Positions 13,809-24,700 of a DNA stretch of 64,000 nt are shown here, piece by piece (within the stretch, counting starts at the first letter, position 1; each line of letters opens with the position of its first letter). The position numbers and the translations under genes are program-made. The notes under the pieces were generated by a model, which saw nothing but the letters and a program-made list of their open reading frames with translations, made no database searches and was not told the origin of the DNA. Origin of the DNA: Crotophaga sulcirostris (Eukaryota > Chordata > Aves > Cuculiformes > Crotophagidae); NCBI GenBank assembly GCA_013397455.1, contig VYZB01000023.1:4254447-4318446 (forward strand), in the 5' to 3' direction.

Positions 13809-14219
13809 NNNNNNNNNNNNNNNNNNNNNNNNNNNNNNNNNNNNNNNNNNNNNNNNNNNNNNNNNNNNNNNNNNNNNNNNNNNNNNNNNNNNNNNNNNNN
13901 NNNNNNNNNNNNNNNNNNNNNNNNNNNNNNNNNNNNNNNNNNNNNNNNNNNNNNNNNNNNNNNNNNNNNNNNNNNNNNNNNNNNNNNNNNNNNNNNNNNN
14001 NNNNNNNNNNNNNNNNNNNNNNNNNNNNNNNNNNNNNNNNNNNNNNNNNNNNNNNNNNNNNNNNNNNNNNNNNNNNNNNNNNNNNNNNNNNNNNNNNNNN
14101 NNNNNNNNNNNNNNNNNNNNNNNNNNNNNNNNNNNNNNNNNNNNNNNNNNNNNNNNNNNNNNNNNNNNNNNNNNNNNNNNNNNNNNNNNNNNNNNNNNNN
14201 NNNNNNNNNNNNNNNNNNN
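13809..14219. other. assembly gap (411 N), probably hides C2CD5 exon 1
   Basis: 411 consecutive undetermined bases inside the CpG island. The length is not a round default, so it may be an estimate. The visible gene starts at what corresponds to residue 31 of mammalian C2CD5. The missing roughly 90 coding bases, which encode the start codon and the first C2 strands including calcium-binding loop 1, were not found in any visible flanking sequence. Very GC-rich first exons often drop out of bird assemblies. Confidence 0.8.
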
Positions 14220-14256
14220 CGGGCCGCCCCGGCCGGTGGGGTAGGAGGGGGCTCGC

Positions 14257-14273
14257 GGCGCCCCCTGCTGGCC
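14257..14273 (+). promoter_or_regulatory. CTCF-like motif, copy 1
   Basis: The sequence GGCGCCCCCTGCTGGCC closely matches the reverse complement of the vertebrate CTCF core (CCAGnAGGGGGCGC type). It lies just after the gap in the CpG island and has a same-orientation partner 128 bases downstream. Occupancy cannot be known from sequence. Confidence 0.5.
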
Positions 14274-14384
14274 GGGCGGGGGAGCAGCTGGGGTGGGAGT
14301 GGATTCACGCCCACCGCGGCCGCGCAGGGCGCCCCTCAGCGGGCGGGGGAGAGGAGGGGGCTCGCGGCTGCCGCGGGGGCTCGC

Positions 14385-14399
14385 GGCGCCCCCTGCTGG
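14385..14399 (+). promoter_or_regulatory. CTCF-like motif, copy 2
   Basis: GGCGCCCCCTGCTGG, identical over 15 bases to copy 1 and in the same orientation. The surrounding GGGGGCTCGC text is also shared, so the pair probably arose by a local duplication. A third partial copy of the GGAGGGGGCTCGCGGC text lies at about 14353-14368 without the CTCF core. Confidence 0.5.
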
Positions 14400-14494
14400 G
14401 CGGGCGCGGCAGAGTGGCAGCGCCGCTGCCGTCACGTACGCGGTCGCGGAGCGGGGCGCTGGGCGGCCGGGGCGCTGCCTTGGGCAGGGGACGC

Positions 14495-14670
14495 CTGTCA
14501 TGGAACCGTAGAGTCGCTGGGTTGGAAAAGACCTTTGAGAGCATCGAGTCCAGCCGTACCTGGCCACTACTGAACCAGATCCCTGGGCGCTTCATCTCCC
14601 CGTCTTTTAAATCCCTCCGGGGATGGGGACTCGGCCCCCTCCCTGGGCAGCTGTGCCGGTTTTGTGCCCC
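14495..14670 (-). mobile_element. CR1 LINE 3' end fragment
   Basis: The left end reads as the reverse complement of the CR1 3' tail (ATGGAACCGTAGAGTCGCTGG, a mutated ATAGAAT-type repeat, then GGGTTGGAAAAGACCTTTGAGA). It is followed by typical CR1 3' UTR text (ATCCCTCCGGGGATGGGGAC, CCCTGGGCAGC). The element therefore lies in minus orientation at the downstream edge of the CpG island, in intron 1. The right boundary is approximate. Confidence 0.8.
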
Positions 14671-14895
14671 CGGGCTCGGCCCCAGAGCTGTTGTTGGCTG
14701 CAGCCCCGGCAGGGTGGCGAGCGAGCCCTGCAGAGGTGGCAAGGAGCGCCCTGAGCCCCCTGGGTTGTAAACTCGGTGTCTGGTTCCCCCTGGGGAGTGA
14801 TTTTTAGCTGGCGGCCAGGTGGAAAGTCCGAATGGCATTTTTAGTGACGTTCTGCTCTTTTTCAGCCTCTCTTGGCTGAAGGTTGTTAATGAATG

Positions 14896-15305
14896 GGTCT
14901 TAGAATCACGGAATGGTTTGGGTTGGAAGGGACCCTAAAACCCATCCAGTTCCACCCCCCTGCCATGGGCAGGGACCCCTCCCACCAGCCCAGGCTGCTC
15001 CAGGCCCCATCCAACCTGGCCTTGAACACCCCCAGGGAGGGGGCACCCACAGCTTCCCTGGGCAACCTGTGCCAGGGCCTCACCACCCTCAGCGTGAAGA
15101 ATTGCTTCCTGATGTCTGATCTAAATCTTCCCCCTTCCAATTTAAAGCCATTCCCCCTCCTCCTATCACTACTTGCCCTTGTAAAAAGTCCCTCCCCAGC
15201 TTTCCTGTAGTCCCTTCAGGTACTGGAAGGTTGCTATAAGGTCTCCCTGGAGCCTCCTCTTCTCCAGGATGAACAACCCTGACTGTCTGGGCCTGTCTTG
15301 TTGGT
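14896..15305 (-). mobile_element. CR1 LINE fragment, longer and better preserved
   Basis: Starts with the reverse-complemented CR1 3' terminal repeat (TAGAATCACGGAATGG), then GTTTGGGTTGGAAGGGACC, and continues through the CR1 3' UTR and the end of the coding region to about 'CTCCTCTTCTCCAGGATGAACAACC'-like text near 15270. Minus orientation, 5'-truncated as usual for CR1. Less diverged than the copies at 1195 and 56690, so probably younger. The open frames across it are mostly CR1 text and not host genes. Confidence 0.88.
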
Positions 15306-18300
15306 ACGGCAGCCAAGTAGAGTCCATTTCAGGATTCGATAGATGCATTGTTAGGAGGATGGAGAAGTAGTAAAAGCATGTTTTAAGTCGTTTGCATCTG
15401 TGGATATATGAAGTGCAGAGTGCTTGTATAGGCTTTGCTTTTACAGCCAATGTTTGTATTTCTATTTGAAGTATTTGAAACACTGAAATATTTTTGAAGG
15501 GAAATTTTATTGGACACATATTTAATATTGTTTGCATGTAAAAATCACTTTATTTTACGAAAAGTATGTAACCTCAAGCTTTACAATCATATAGTTTACA
15601 GGCAATATATAGGGCATTTCTCAGGAAGGGATTGTAAAATAAACGGTCATGATCCTTCTGGTTTATGATTCATTATTTGCAGTATGAATAACTTACAACA
15701 TTTCAGAAACACTACATAAAGTCAGAAATCATACTAGCAGAAAAAGTGATATTTAAAATGGGATGCTATGTAAATGTATACTTGTACCACAAATAGTAAT
15801 TGAAGTTTGTGCAATAGTGGAATTGAGGTAGGAAAACAGAATGTCTTTCTGAAACTGTATAAATTGGAAAGTCTAGTAATATTAATATCAAAATAGATTT
15901 TGCGTGTGTAAGTCCTGATTTGGTTTGGGGCTTAAAAATTTAATTGGCTTTAAGACACTAAGCTCATTGCTTAGTGGGACAGTAAATTGGTCATAAAGTG
16001 AAAATGCATTTCTCATGTGTTTTTCAATAGAGCTGAAATAGTATGCAGTTCTCTTATTACATGAATGACAATCATTTAATATAATAGTTCCCTGTTTGGC
16101 TTCAGATGTTTCATCAGTGAGTTATTAATTTCTAAACACTTCTCTTGTAATTTTAAATCTGATGGATAGTCAGCCTCCAGCAACTCTGATGTGTGCTACT
16201 AGGAGACAGGGAAAACAGCAATAGGAAATACAGCACTCTGATGAGTTTAATTTGGCCTGGTTTTGTGCTGCCTTGAGGAAAAGCAGCTCTCCTCTGCTGT
16301 TGGTCACTTGTTCCCAACCCTGCTCCATCTGTGCCAGCCCCACTGTCTCAATAGCTGTGTAGCAAAATAGATTTGGAAATTCATCTGATTAAAGACCAGC
16401 TTAGCAAAAAACGAAAACAAAATTTTTCAGAAAAATCAATTTGCTTGCCTGGGTTAGTGTGCAGTTTCATTAATGTCTTGGGACAAATAAGGCTAGAGGA
16501 GTATGTAGATGTGGCCTTGCTTTTAGGACTGACTGTGGGAACTACTCTTTCCCCATGTGGAGTAGACCAGGCAGCAGATGAGATTTATATAAAAATAAAT
16601 TTGAATTTGTTTTATTTTAATGTGTGAGGTTGCTGAAAACCTGTACACAACATTTTCACTTAAATAAAAATAAAAAGCTGAAGTAATGTTAAGGTAATAG
16701 TTGATTACTAGCCTTTAATTTCCTTGCTAAATTTTCTAATATAAATCTACAATTAGGAAAGAAAATGAGAATGGACTTCAGAGCTGTTACTTGGCTCAGG
16801 TTATGTGTAACTTGGACTTTGTCATCATGTGCGAGCTGGAGCAAATTAGCACTACTTCTGTAATTGTGCTTTTAAATTCGTACAGCGGACAGCAGTGTAG
16901 TGCTCGATTACCTCGACTAGCTTTAATGAACTGGCTTGACTGCTGGAGAAGTTCAGTTATTGCTGCCTGGGGCTCCAAGGCAACTAAATTACTCCCTAGA
17001 TAAAATGTAAAAATAGGTTGGGTGGAGCTCTGGGCTGTTGCATCTTGGCACCTTCTGGTATATAAAGTAGCTCAGTTAGAACTTGCGTCAGTATCACTTC
17101 ATTATACTGCGAAGCGTGAGGAATACATAAACCAAGTGGCAGTTCTGTTAGTTTTCTGTATGCATATAGGCTGCATCCACCTAGTGATGATTTTTTACAC
17201 CGAGGTTTCTTACTCCTGTGTTTTGCTACCACTCTGACTTTTATCTCTAAAACTTACTTTGAAGTAACTTCTCTTTGAAAAGCATTGCTGTTCATTGACT
17301 CAAATACCATTTTTTTTTATTTGTTTCTTTGCTCCCAAATGCTGTAGAGAGCTCTGCTAACTGAGGTACATAGGGTTGTATATACAGGGCTCAGTGTGAA
17401 CTCATAGTTCAGGACTGCTGTGCTTTAGGCTTTTTACATTAACTGGGTGTTCTGAAGTAAGTGCAGAATCTCTTTAGAGCTGGGATATGATCTGTGCAAA
17501 ATAATCACCATATTACTGAAATGTCCAAAGTGTTCATTGAATACATTCTTGAGCAGAAGTATTTAAAAATTGCTATATGGTTTTCAAAAGCTAAGCCTAA
17601 ATTTAGTCTCCAAAATCCATTTAGACTTCTAAAAAGAAAACAACATTCAAAATCCACAACTGTCTTTGACTGCAGCATTTCTTTTGTATCAGCACACTCA
17701 TTCGATTCTTAAATGAATTAATTAAAAACCACAATTTTGGGTATTTGTCAGTACCATCAGATACTTGATATGAGTTAAACTGCTAATTATTTGAGGAGGT
17801 AACATTCAGAGAACTGTGTTTATAAATGACTGCAGTGAAATGAAAGGCTCTTGTATTGTGCAACGTATTGCTTGATGCATAGATCGTCATAGAAATTCAG
17901 TTTCACTTTCTTTTTTTTTTAAAAAAAAAAAAAGAAAGAAATTAGGTCATCCTGAAATAGACTCCTCTGGAGACCAAGTGGAGATTTCTGAAATAGATTA
18001 TTATGCGGTTGAAGCTCCATTAATCAACAGTAGTATGGAGAATATTTAATTTAACTCAAAGTTACAGGTATAGAGATCTATATAGCGATATGTATGTAGA
18101 TAACGAGTCCTTCCAAGCTTTTTGCCTAAATCATTTTGGAATTGTATATATTTTTAGAAAGGAATAGAAAATGATAAGGTGCTTCCCCTTTGCCACTCTG
18201 AATTTACTGATATGTGTTCAGCATATCAAGATTGCAGTTAATGGAGATGGTTTCAGGTATTTTCTGATTGAGAAACCCTAGAGAGAACAGTAATAGGACA

Positions 18301-18678
18301 TAAACTATCAATATTTAGATAGAATACTTTTGCTTACAGTATTTCTAAAAAGAAGGCAAAAGAGAGCATACCAAGTGACTTTGAGTGGCCAATATAAGGA
18401 AAACTTTTACCTTTCAAATGATTGAGGAGGAAAATAAACTATTCTAATAGTGGGGAAGAGAGAGATTTATCGGAAGTCTTGTTGATGTGTGGAAAGTTAT
18501 TACTTACTAAAATCTGTGAAACAAATAAAAAAGGGTTTTCACTGTCACTGAAAAGGTCTCGTTGATATTATTGTTGATATTATGTTGAAATATTAATTTG
18601 AAATTATTTGCATGTGTAGATTTAATACATTTCTAAAATAGTTATTAATTCTTAATAATTGAATGCTTGCATTTTTAG

Positions 18679-18765
18679 GTAAAATTTGGAAATACAACAT
18701 TTAAGACAGATGTTTATCCCAAATCACTTAATCCGCAGTGGAATTCTGAGTGGTTCAAATTTGAA
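18679..18765 (+). CDS. C2CD5: C2CD5 exon 2 (C2 domain)
   Basis: 29 codons, phase 0 at both ends, acceptor TTTTTAG and donor GTAAGT. It encodes the middle C2 strands (begins VKFGNTTFKTDVYPKSLNPQ, with the hallmark SLNPQWNSEW). It corresponds to residues 31-59. One difference from the human sequence I remember is Pro for Leu after DVY. Confidence 0.96.
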
Positions 18766-21700
18766 GTAAGTATTTTTTAATATTTTAAGTTTGCCTGTCT
18801 CATGTAGAGACACTCTGGTTTAGATGCCCTTAATGGAATAATTTCATTGTAGGTAGAAAATGAGTTTTGAGAAGTGAAGTGTATTCCTGTTTAAATACGC
18901 ATGAAGTGTTTTCAGCAAACCTGTCTACAGTTAGACATTGTTTGCTAATGGTGTCTCACTGGCTTTTTAGAGCTGTGTGTAAAGATAAAAGCTTGCCAGA
19001 TTGGATCCAGCTCAGGTGTTTTTCAGGGTAATAATAAAAAAGATAAAACAGAGGTAAAGCTAGGAGGAAACAACGTTATGGATTAGACTTTCAGATATCA
19101 GTATGAGTATGCTTGTATTTTTTTTTAAAGAAGTAAGTCTGAGTAAGGGAAGTGAATTTGTGTTTGAAATGTTACTTTGGATTGCAGAAATAATGCACTT
19201 GACAAATGAGAAAATGGAGAATTCCTATGAGAAAAATTACAAAATAAAGAGCTTGAACAACTTTTTTTCCCATTTCCTTGTGTAATAATGAGGGCACTCA
19301 GCATTTTCCTGTTATTGCTTGTTGCTTTCCAGGATCTGATTCGCTAATGTGCTGTGAATTTATAACCTGAACAAATGTTTACATATTGTTTTTTTTATTT
19401 GTTAACGCATTTTTTTTGTCACTTCAATAAAAAGTAATGTTATTTAGAATAAACTAATTGTTAAAACATTTGCATATATAGCACTCGTTCAATTATAGTC
19501 TTCTCAGATAATATCGCAGTATAACCATGGTTGTAAATATATGTCCATGTAATTGGTGTAATGGCTGGTGATGTTAGAAATATTTTAGAGCAAATATAAA
19601 ATAGTAAGATTAGGCAGAATATTTATCAACACATAATGCTTGATTAAGAGCAACTCTTTAATCAACAATTCATGTTGATTAAGAAAGTAGTACTGTGGTG
19701 TTGAAATTCAGTTAGCTTTCTTTTTGTATCTTCCAGTTCCTGGGGTGGTTTTCTGGGGAAGGGGAAAGAGCTGATCTGTGTGGAGGGTTAACTCTGTTCG
19801 TACAGAAAGAGTGTTTTTTGACAGTGACAGAAGTCTCAAAATTGTATCCTTTTGCATGGAAAAATGGATTTGGGAAAGAAAAGAGCCAAACAGCAACACT
19901 GGGGAAAAAAAAAAAAGAGTTCTACATTTCAAAGAGTGGAAAAACACTAACTACTTAAGACGTCATCAGTGTGCGTGTGTAGTTTGATCTGTTTGCAAGA
20001 CTACGTGTTACAATTCTGCAAACACTGACATGAGTCATCCCACTGCCTTTAGAAAACCGGATTCTTGGTTTGTGATGTTCAGTGTAAAAAGTTGCAGAAT
20101 GTCTGTCTTTGTTCTGAAAATATAGTCAAAGTTTCTGCAAATGGATTATTGCATTTATTTAGGAAAGTGCATATGTGAAATTACTGAATTTTTACAATGG
20201 GCTTAAAATTTCTTGTCTTCTTTTAAGCCACTGACCAGCTTGGAAGGATGAGAGCAGCAATAATCGTGAATTCAGAGTATAGTAGTTCTCTGAGGTGCTT
20301 TATCTTAAGTTTTCTTTTTTTTTAAAAAAGGTGAGAAGTATGTGTTGTGGAGATGGGTAGACAGTCTAGGGAATGTGACTTAAAACAAATCATGTGGAAT
20401 TTTAAAATGTGCAGTCAATGTAACCTTGCTTTTCTGTTCTTCTCCCAGTGTTAACTCTGGTTCCAGGATCTCATCAATCTGAAGGGTAAAATCAAAATAA
20501 ATCAATGTATTGTTTAGATACAGGAAATCGAAATCACAGCTTTATCTGCGTCCAGTCACTGTACATAACTAACTCTCCTCTTTTTTGCATTTGTTTTTCA
20601 GCAGTGTTTCCCTATGGGTTTTTTTAAATACTCAAATTCCATGTTAATATTTGTTTCTAGGTGGATGATGAAGAGCTACAAGACGAGCCTCTCCAAATCA
20701 CAGTTCTTGATCATGATACCTACAGTGCTAATGATGCCATTGGCAAAGTGTACATAGATATTGATCCTTTGCTCTATAGTGAAGCAGCTACAGTTATTTC
20801 AGGATGGTTTCCTATTTATGATACCATTCACGGTAAGATTTACTAATTTAAAAGTAAAAATACATCATTCAGAATGTAATCTGCTTCTTAGTGTCTTCAT
20901 TTCTGTAAACTGTCATCAGAAATTTGTAATAATTTTAATCTCGGAAGCTGGAAAGCTGCTTTTCTGGTGCTTTTTTCCTTATTTCTGGCATGAGAAAATT
21001 TCTGGCACAGCAGTGTAGAGTAGTGCTTGCCAGAACACCTTGCACAGAACTTGTGACAAGTGGAAGACATCTTCACATGGTATTTAATATAGTTGCTAAA
21101 AAAGTCAGGTTAAAAAATGACCCAAACATAGTTTTCCAATTACCATATGTTTGCTAAAGGAAGTTGGTACTTCTGACCTTTTGTACTAAGGATATCTTGA
21201 GACAGTCATGGTACTTAGGTACTGGTTTTGTACCCTTCCTGCATTGATGGTACAGGGTAAAGGAGCAGAGAGAGGAGTTTGGTGCAGCAGGTTTATGAGA
21301 ACTGCTGCTTGCATAGCTTCAGCCTCAAAGGCTGGGCAGAACTAGAAACTTCCTCTGAGAGAGCGTGTCTGCAGCAGACCTGAGAGGCCTGGAGATATCT
21401 TCCTGCTCCTCTGGCCTAGGCTAGAATTGGCACATGAACTGCCAGTTGAACTGAGCAGTTGTAGCAGGGTTATAGTACATTCTTTGCAGAAAAACTAGCT
21501 CAAGGGTAGTAGAAAATGCTTTAAGTACTAATAATTGGGAGTAATTAATAGCGCCAGTTTTGTGTTTGTTTCTGATACAACTTCTCATTTTTCATTTTTT
21601 TTTTTATTGATAGGTATACGTGGGGAGATCAATGTGGTGGTGAAAGTAGATCTCTTCAATGATTTAAACAGATTTAGGCAGTCATCCTGTGGAGTCAAGT

Positions 21701-24700
21701 TTTTTTGCAGTAAGTAGAGGAAAAAAGTTCATTTGAACAGAAAACTTTGCCCCCAGCACCTCTTTTCTTTACCTGTTCTGTCAGTTTCCCTTCTTTCACA
21801 GCTCATTGCGTAAGCCCAGTGGAGATTACATTGAGGCCAGTAGCAAATGAAGAAAATGTTTTAGTTTGTTTTAAATTTTTTTAAGTAAGTTTTTATGGTT
21901 CATATTTCAAAAAAATGTAAATAACTGATTTCTTTTCCTCCTTACCTTTCTTAAGTTGCATTTCAGTGCACGTGCATGCGCATGTTGTGTTACTTGGCAT
22001 GCATATCCTGTTAAAGAGGCACAAAGTGGAAAGGTTTCATAATGGTACATGTTGCAAGTGTTACACTGGACAGTTTTCTTTTTGGTGTTTCAGGGCCTCC
22101 CAGAACAAAACTACTTGGGTATGTCTGCTTTTTAACAGAATATCGTGTGGATTACTTTCTGGAATCGTTGACATCTATTTTCACATGTAATTTTATGTTT
22201 TCTTGGAATTCTTGGCTTGTAGTGCAGGTCTTACATCTTTTATATTTTTTTAACAGCTACATCTATTCCTAAGTGTTACAGAGCAGTAATAATTCATGGA
22301 TTTGTGGAAGAACTTGTAGTTAATGAAGACCCAGAATACCAGTGGATAGACCGAATTCGTACACCAAGGGCATCGAATGAGGCTAGACAAAGACTTATTT
22401 CACTCATGTCAGGTATTAAACATGTAGGCTGTAATGGTTATTGCTGCTTTTAATAATATTCACCATTCAAATAAGTGACATGCTTAAGACAAGATTCAGT
22501 ATGATTTTTGTTATTAATTGTGTTTATTTTTTCAGTTCACAGTGTCTTTTGTTTCTGAAGGTTCTGTTTTCCTAACTGATGGCCTCTATTTACTTTTTTT
22601 TCTTTCTTTTTTTTTTTAAACTCTTAGTGCGGCCACGCTGCTGTCTAGTTTGTTGGTTGTTTTTAGCAAGGTCAAAAAAACCTGTGAAACTCTTGAAGAT
22701 GATCTTAACCCATATGAGGAGTGTTACTAGAATTTTGACTCAATTAAAGTAACAAACTACTCCATCCTCTTTGAACTACTTTAAAGTGTGTGAACAAATG
22801 TACACCATCTCAGATACTGCGTATAATACTCACCTGACTCATTCCACCTTTTCAGAGGAAAGAATAGTTGATTGTTTCTCAAGCATGCTTCTGTATTGGT
22901 GTGGATTGATTCTGCAGGACATACCTGCAATTCATGGAGAGACCAGTTATTAGAGTCAGTTGATGTCTCCACAGTATCAAGTATCTTTTTTTGTTTTGTA
23001 GATGAGGCTGCCATATTAAACACTATTAATTTAAAAAGAGCAAGAAGTACAATTTAGGCTGACTATGCTTAAATAAATTTGTAAATATAAAAAATATAGA
23101 TACCCACCCACATGGATTTCAAAGATATTGCATTGTTCTGAACTGTATAATGGAGTGTTTAGAAACTTTTGTGTGTTCTAGCACACATCTTGAGCATCTC
23201 TTTCTGCCTTTCTAACTAAGTCAAAAAGGGAAAAGCTAATGATAATAAAAAACAGAGAAAAACAATTCTGAAATAACGTGGTATTCTTGCAATCAGAATA
23301 GATTTGGGGAAAATGGAAAAAAAACGTGTAAATCATGAAGTCACACTATATTATGGGAAGCAGAGATTGTGAACAGCTGCTTGGCGTAATTATCTCAGAT
23401 TAGATCTGTGACCTGGTTTACTGACTTGGTTGGCAATTCCCAAAGCAGAGGCTGAAGACAACAAAATAATAGGGAAGGTTCACCACAATTATAAGCATTT
23501 TACCTTTTGTTTTATAGGTGAATTGCAAAGGAAGATTGGCTTGAAGGTGCTTGAAATGAGAGGAAATGCTGTTGTTGGTTATTTGCAGTGTTTTGATTTG
23601 GAGGGAGAGTCTGGACTAGTAGTGCGAGCCATAGGAACAGCCTGCACGTTGGATAAATTAAGTAACCCATCAGCATTTTTACCTGCATGTAACTCCCCAT
23701 CCAAAGAAATGAAGGAGTAAGTATGAATTAGTAGTTTGCAGGGAAACAAGTTTCATCTCTCTTCTTTTCATACTCATTCAGTTTTACATAACCAGTGTGA
23801 TTTCTTTTCTTTCCCCAGAATTTTTCTTTTGTAGTTTTATTTATCTGCAACTCGGTTTATATTCTACAGTTTTGAAATGCTTTAGGCTGGATTACTTACA
23901 TTATTTCTTTAGAAGCCGGAGTGATAAACCTTAATATGATCTTTTACGTATCCTTGGGTTGTGATCCACCAATTTCCTAATAATAATTGCCTTGACTCTG
24001 TGTTTGTACAATAAACATTTTTGTGAGGGTTTCTTATGATATACCTTCTGTTCAGGATGTTCCAAGTCCAGTACAATCAGGTTTGTGTATTTATGCTGAT
24101 CATATAAGAAAAGATAAATTTTGAATTCAGATGGACAGTTTTGTCAGTGATTTAGAGAATGACCCTGGAGTAGTCTTGTCTTTTCTTGTGTGCTTTGTTT
24201 TCTACTGTTGCAAAACAAGTGGGGCTGTTGCAAAACAGGTAAATAATGTACTTGCAGAGAAAACTTTTTGTGATGAGAGATAAGAATTTCTTGATCTTTG
24301 TTGTATATACTGCAGCACCAAACACAGCTTGAATGTTATTTTTTAATGTGCATACAAATGAATAGAAAAATAGTTGCAGCCTTCTTCAAGTTGTTATTGC
24401 TTTGTTGCTTGGATAAATCAGTTATTTTTGGTTTGGTAGAGAGATCCAATTTCTGGAGGAAAAAACCAACGCCAGAAAGTGCACTACTTAAGCTGGGTTT
24501 CCAGAGAAATTAATTGAATTAGTCATTTTCATTAACTTGAACTGTTGTTTCATTAAAATAATAATTTAGCATTTTTGTAGTGCAGATGTTGGTATGCTCT
24601 CACTTCTCAAAATTACTGGTTTCTGTTTCAAATCATGTTTAATTTGTCTTAATTTGAGAATTTGTTATCAAAAGAGCTTCTGGATACCCCCTAGCATAAA

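Larger units (their letters stand above)
13575..14480. promoter_or_regulatory. CpG island / C2CD5 promoter and presumed 5' UTR
   Basis: The sequence changes abruptly from AT-rich to very GC- and CpG-rich at about 13577. It contains a YY1-like CCATCTTG (13763-13770) and an Sp1-type GGGGCGGGGC (13776-13785), typical of a TATA-less vertebrate housekeeping promoter and its early 5' UTR. It lies upstream of exon 2 of the plus-strand gene, so it is the natural promoter. The assembly gap sits in its middle. The start site cannot be placed, and a divergent transcript is possible. Confidence 0.8.
14220..18678 (+). other. C2CD5 intron 1 (visible part)
   Basis: After the rest of the CpG island come two minus-strand CR1 fragments (to about 15305), then about 3.4 kb of AT-rich sequence with no further recognised exon. 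A low-complexity T/A run lies at about 17911-17934. The intron ends with a short TTTTTAG acceptor at 18678. Exon 1 is not visible, so the true donor position is unknown. Confidence 0.7.

Noticed and set aside
13578..14573. Long open frames on both strands across the gap (up to 329 codons)
   Set aside because: Most of their length is undetermined bases translated as X. The rest is GC-rich promoter sequence where stops are rare. No recognisable protein.
14893..15316. Several 68-105-codon open frames on both strands
   Set aside because: They overlap the minus-strand CR1 fragment (the last runs slightly past its right end), which is GC-rich and poor in stops.
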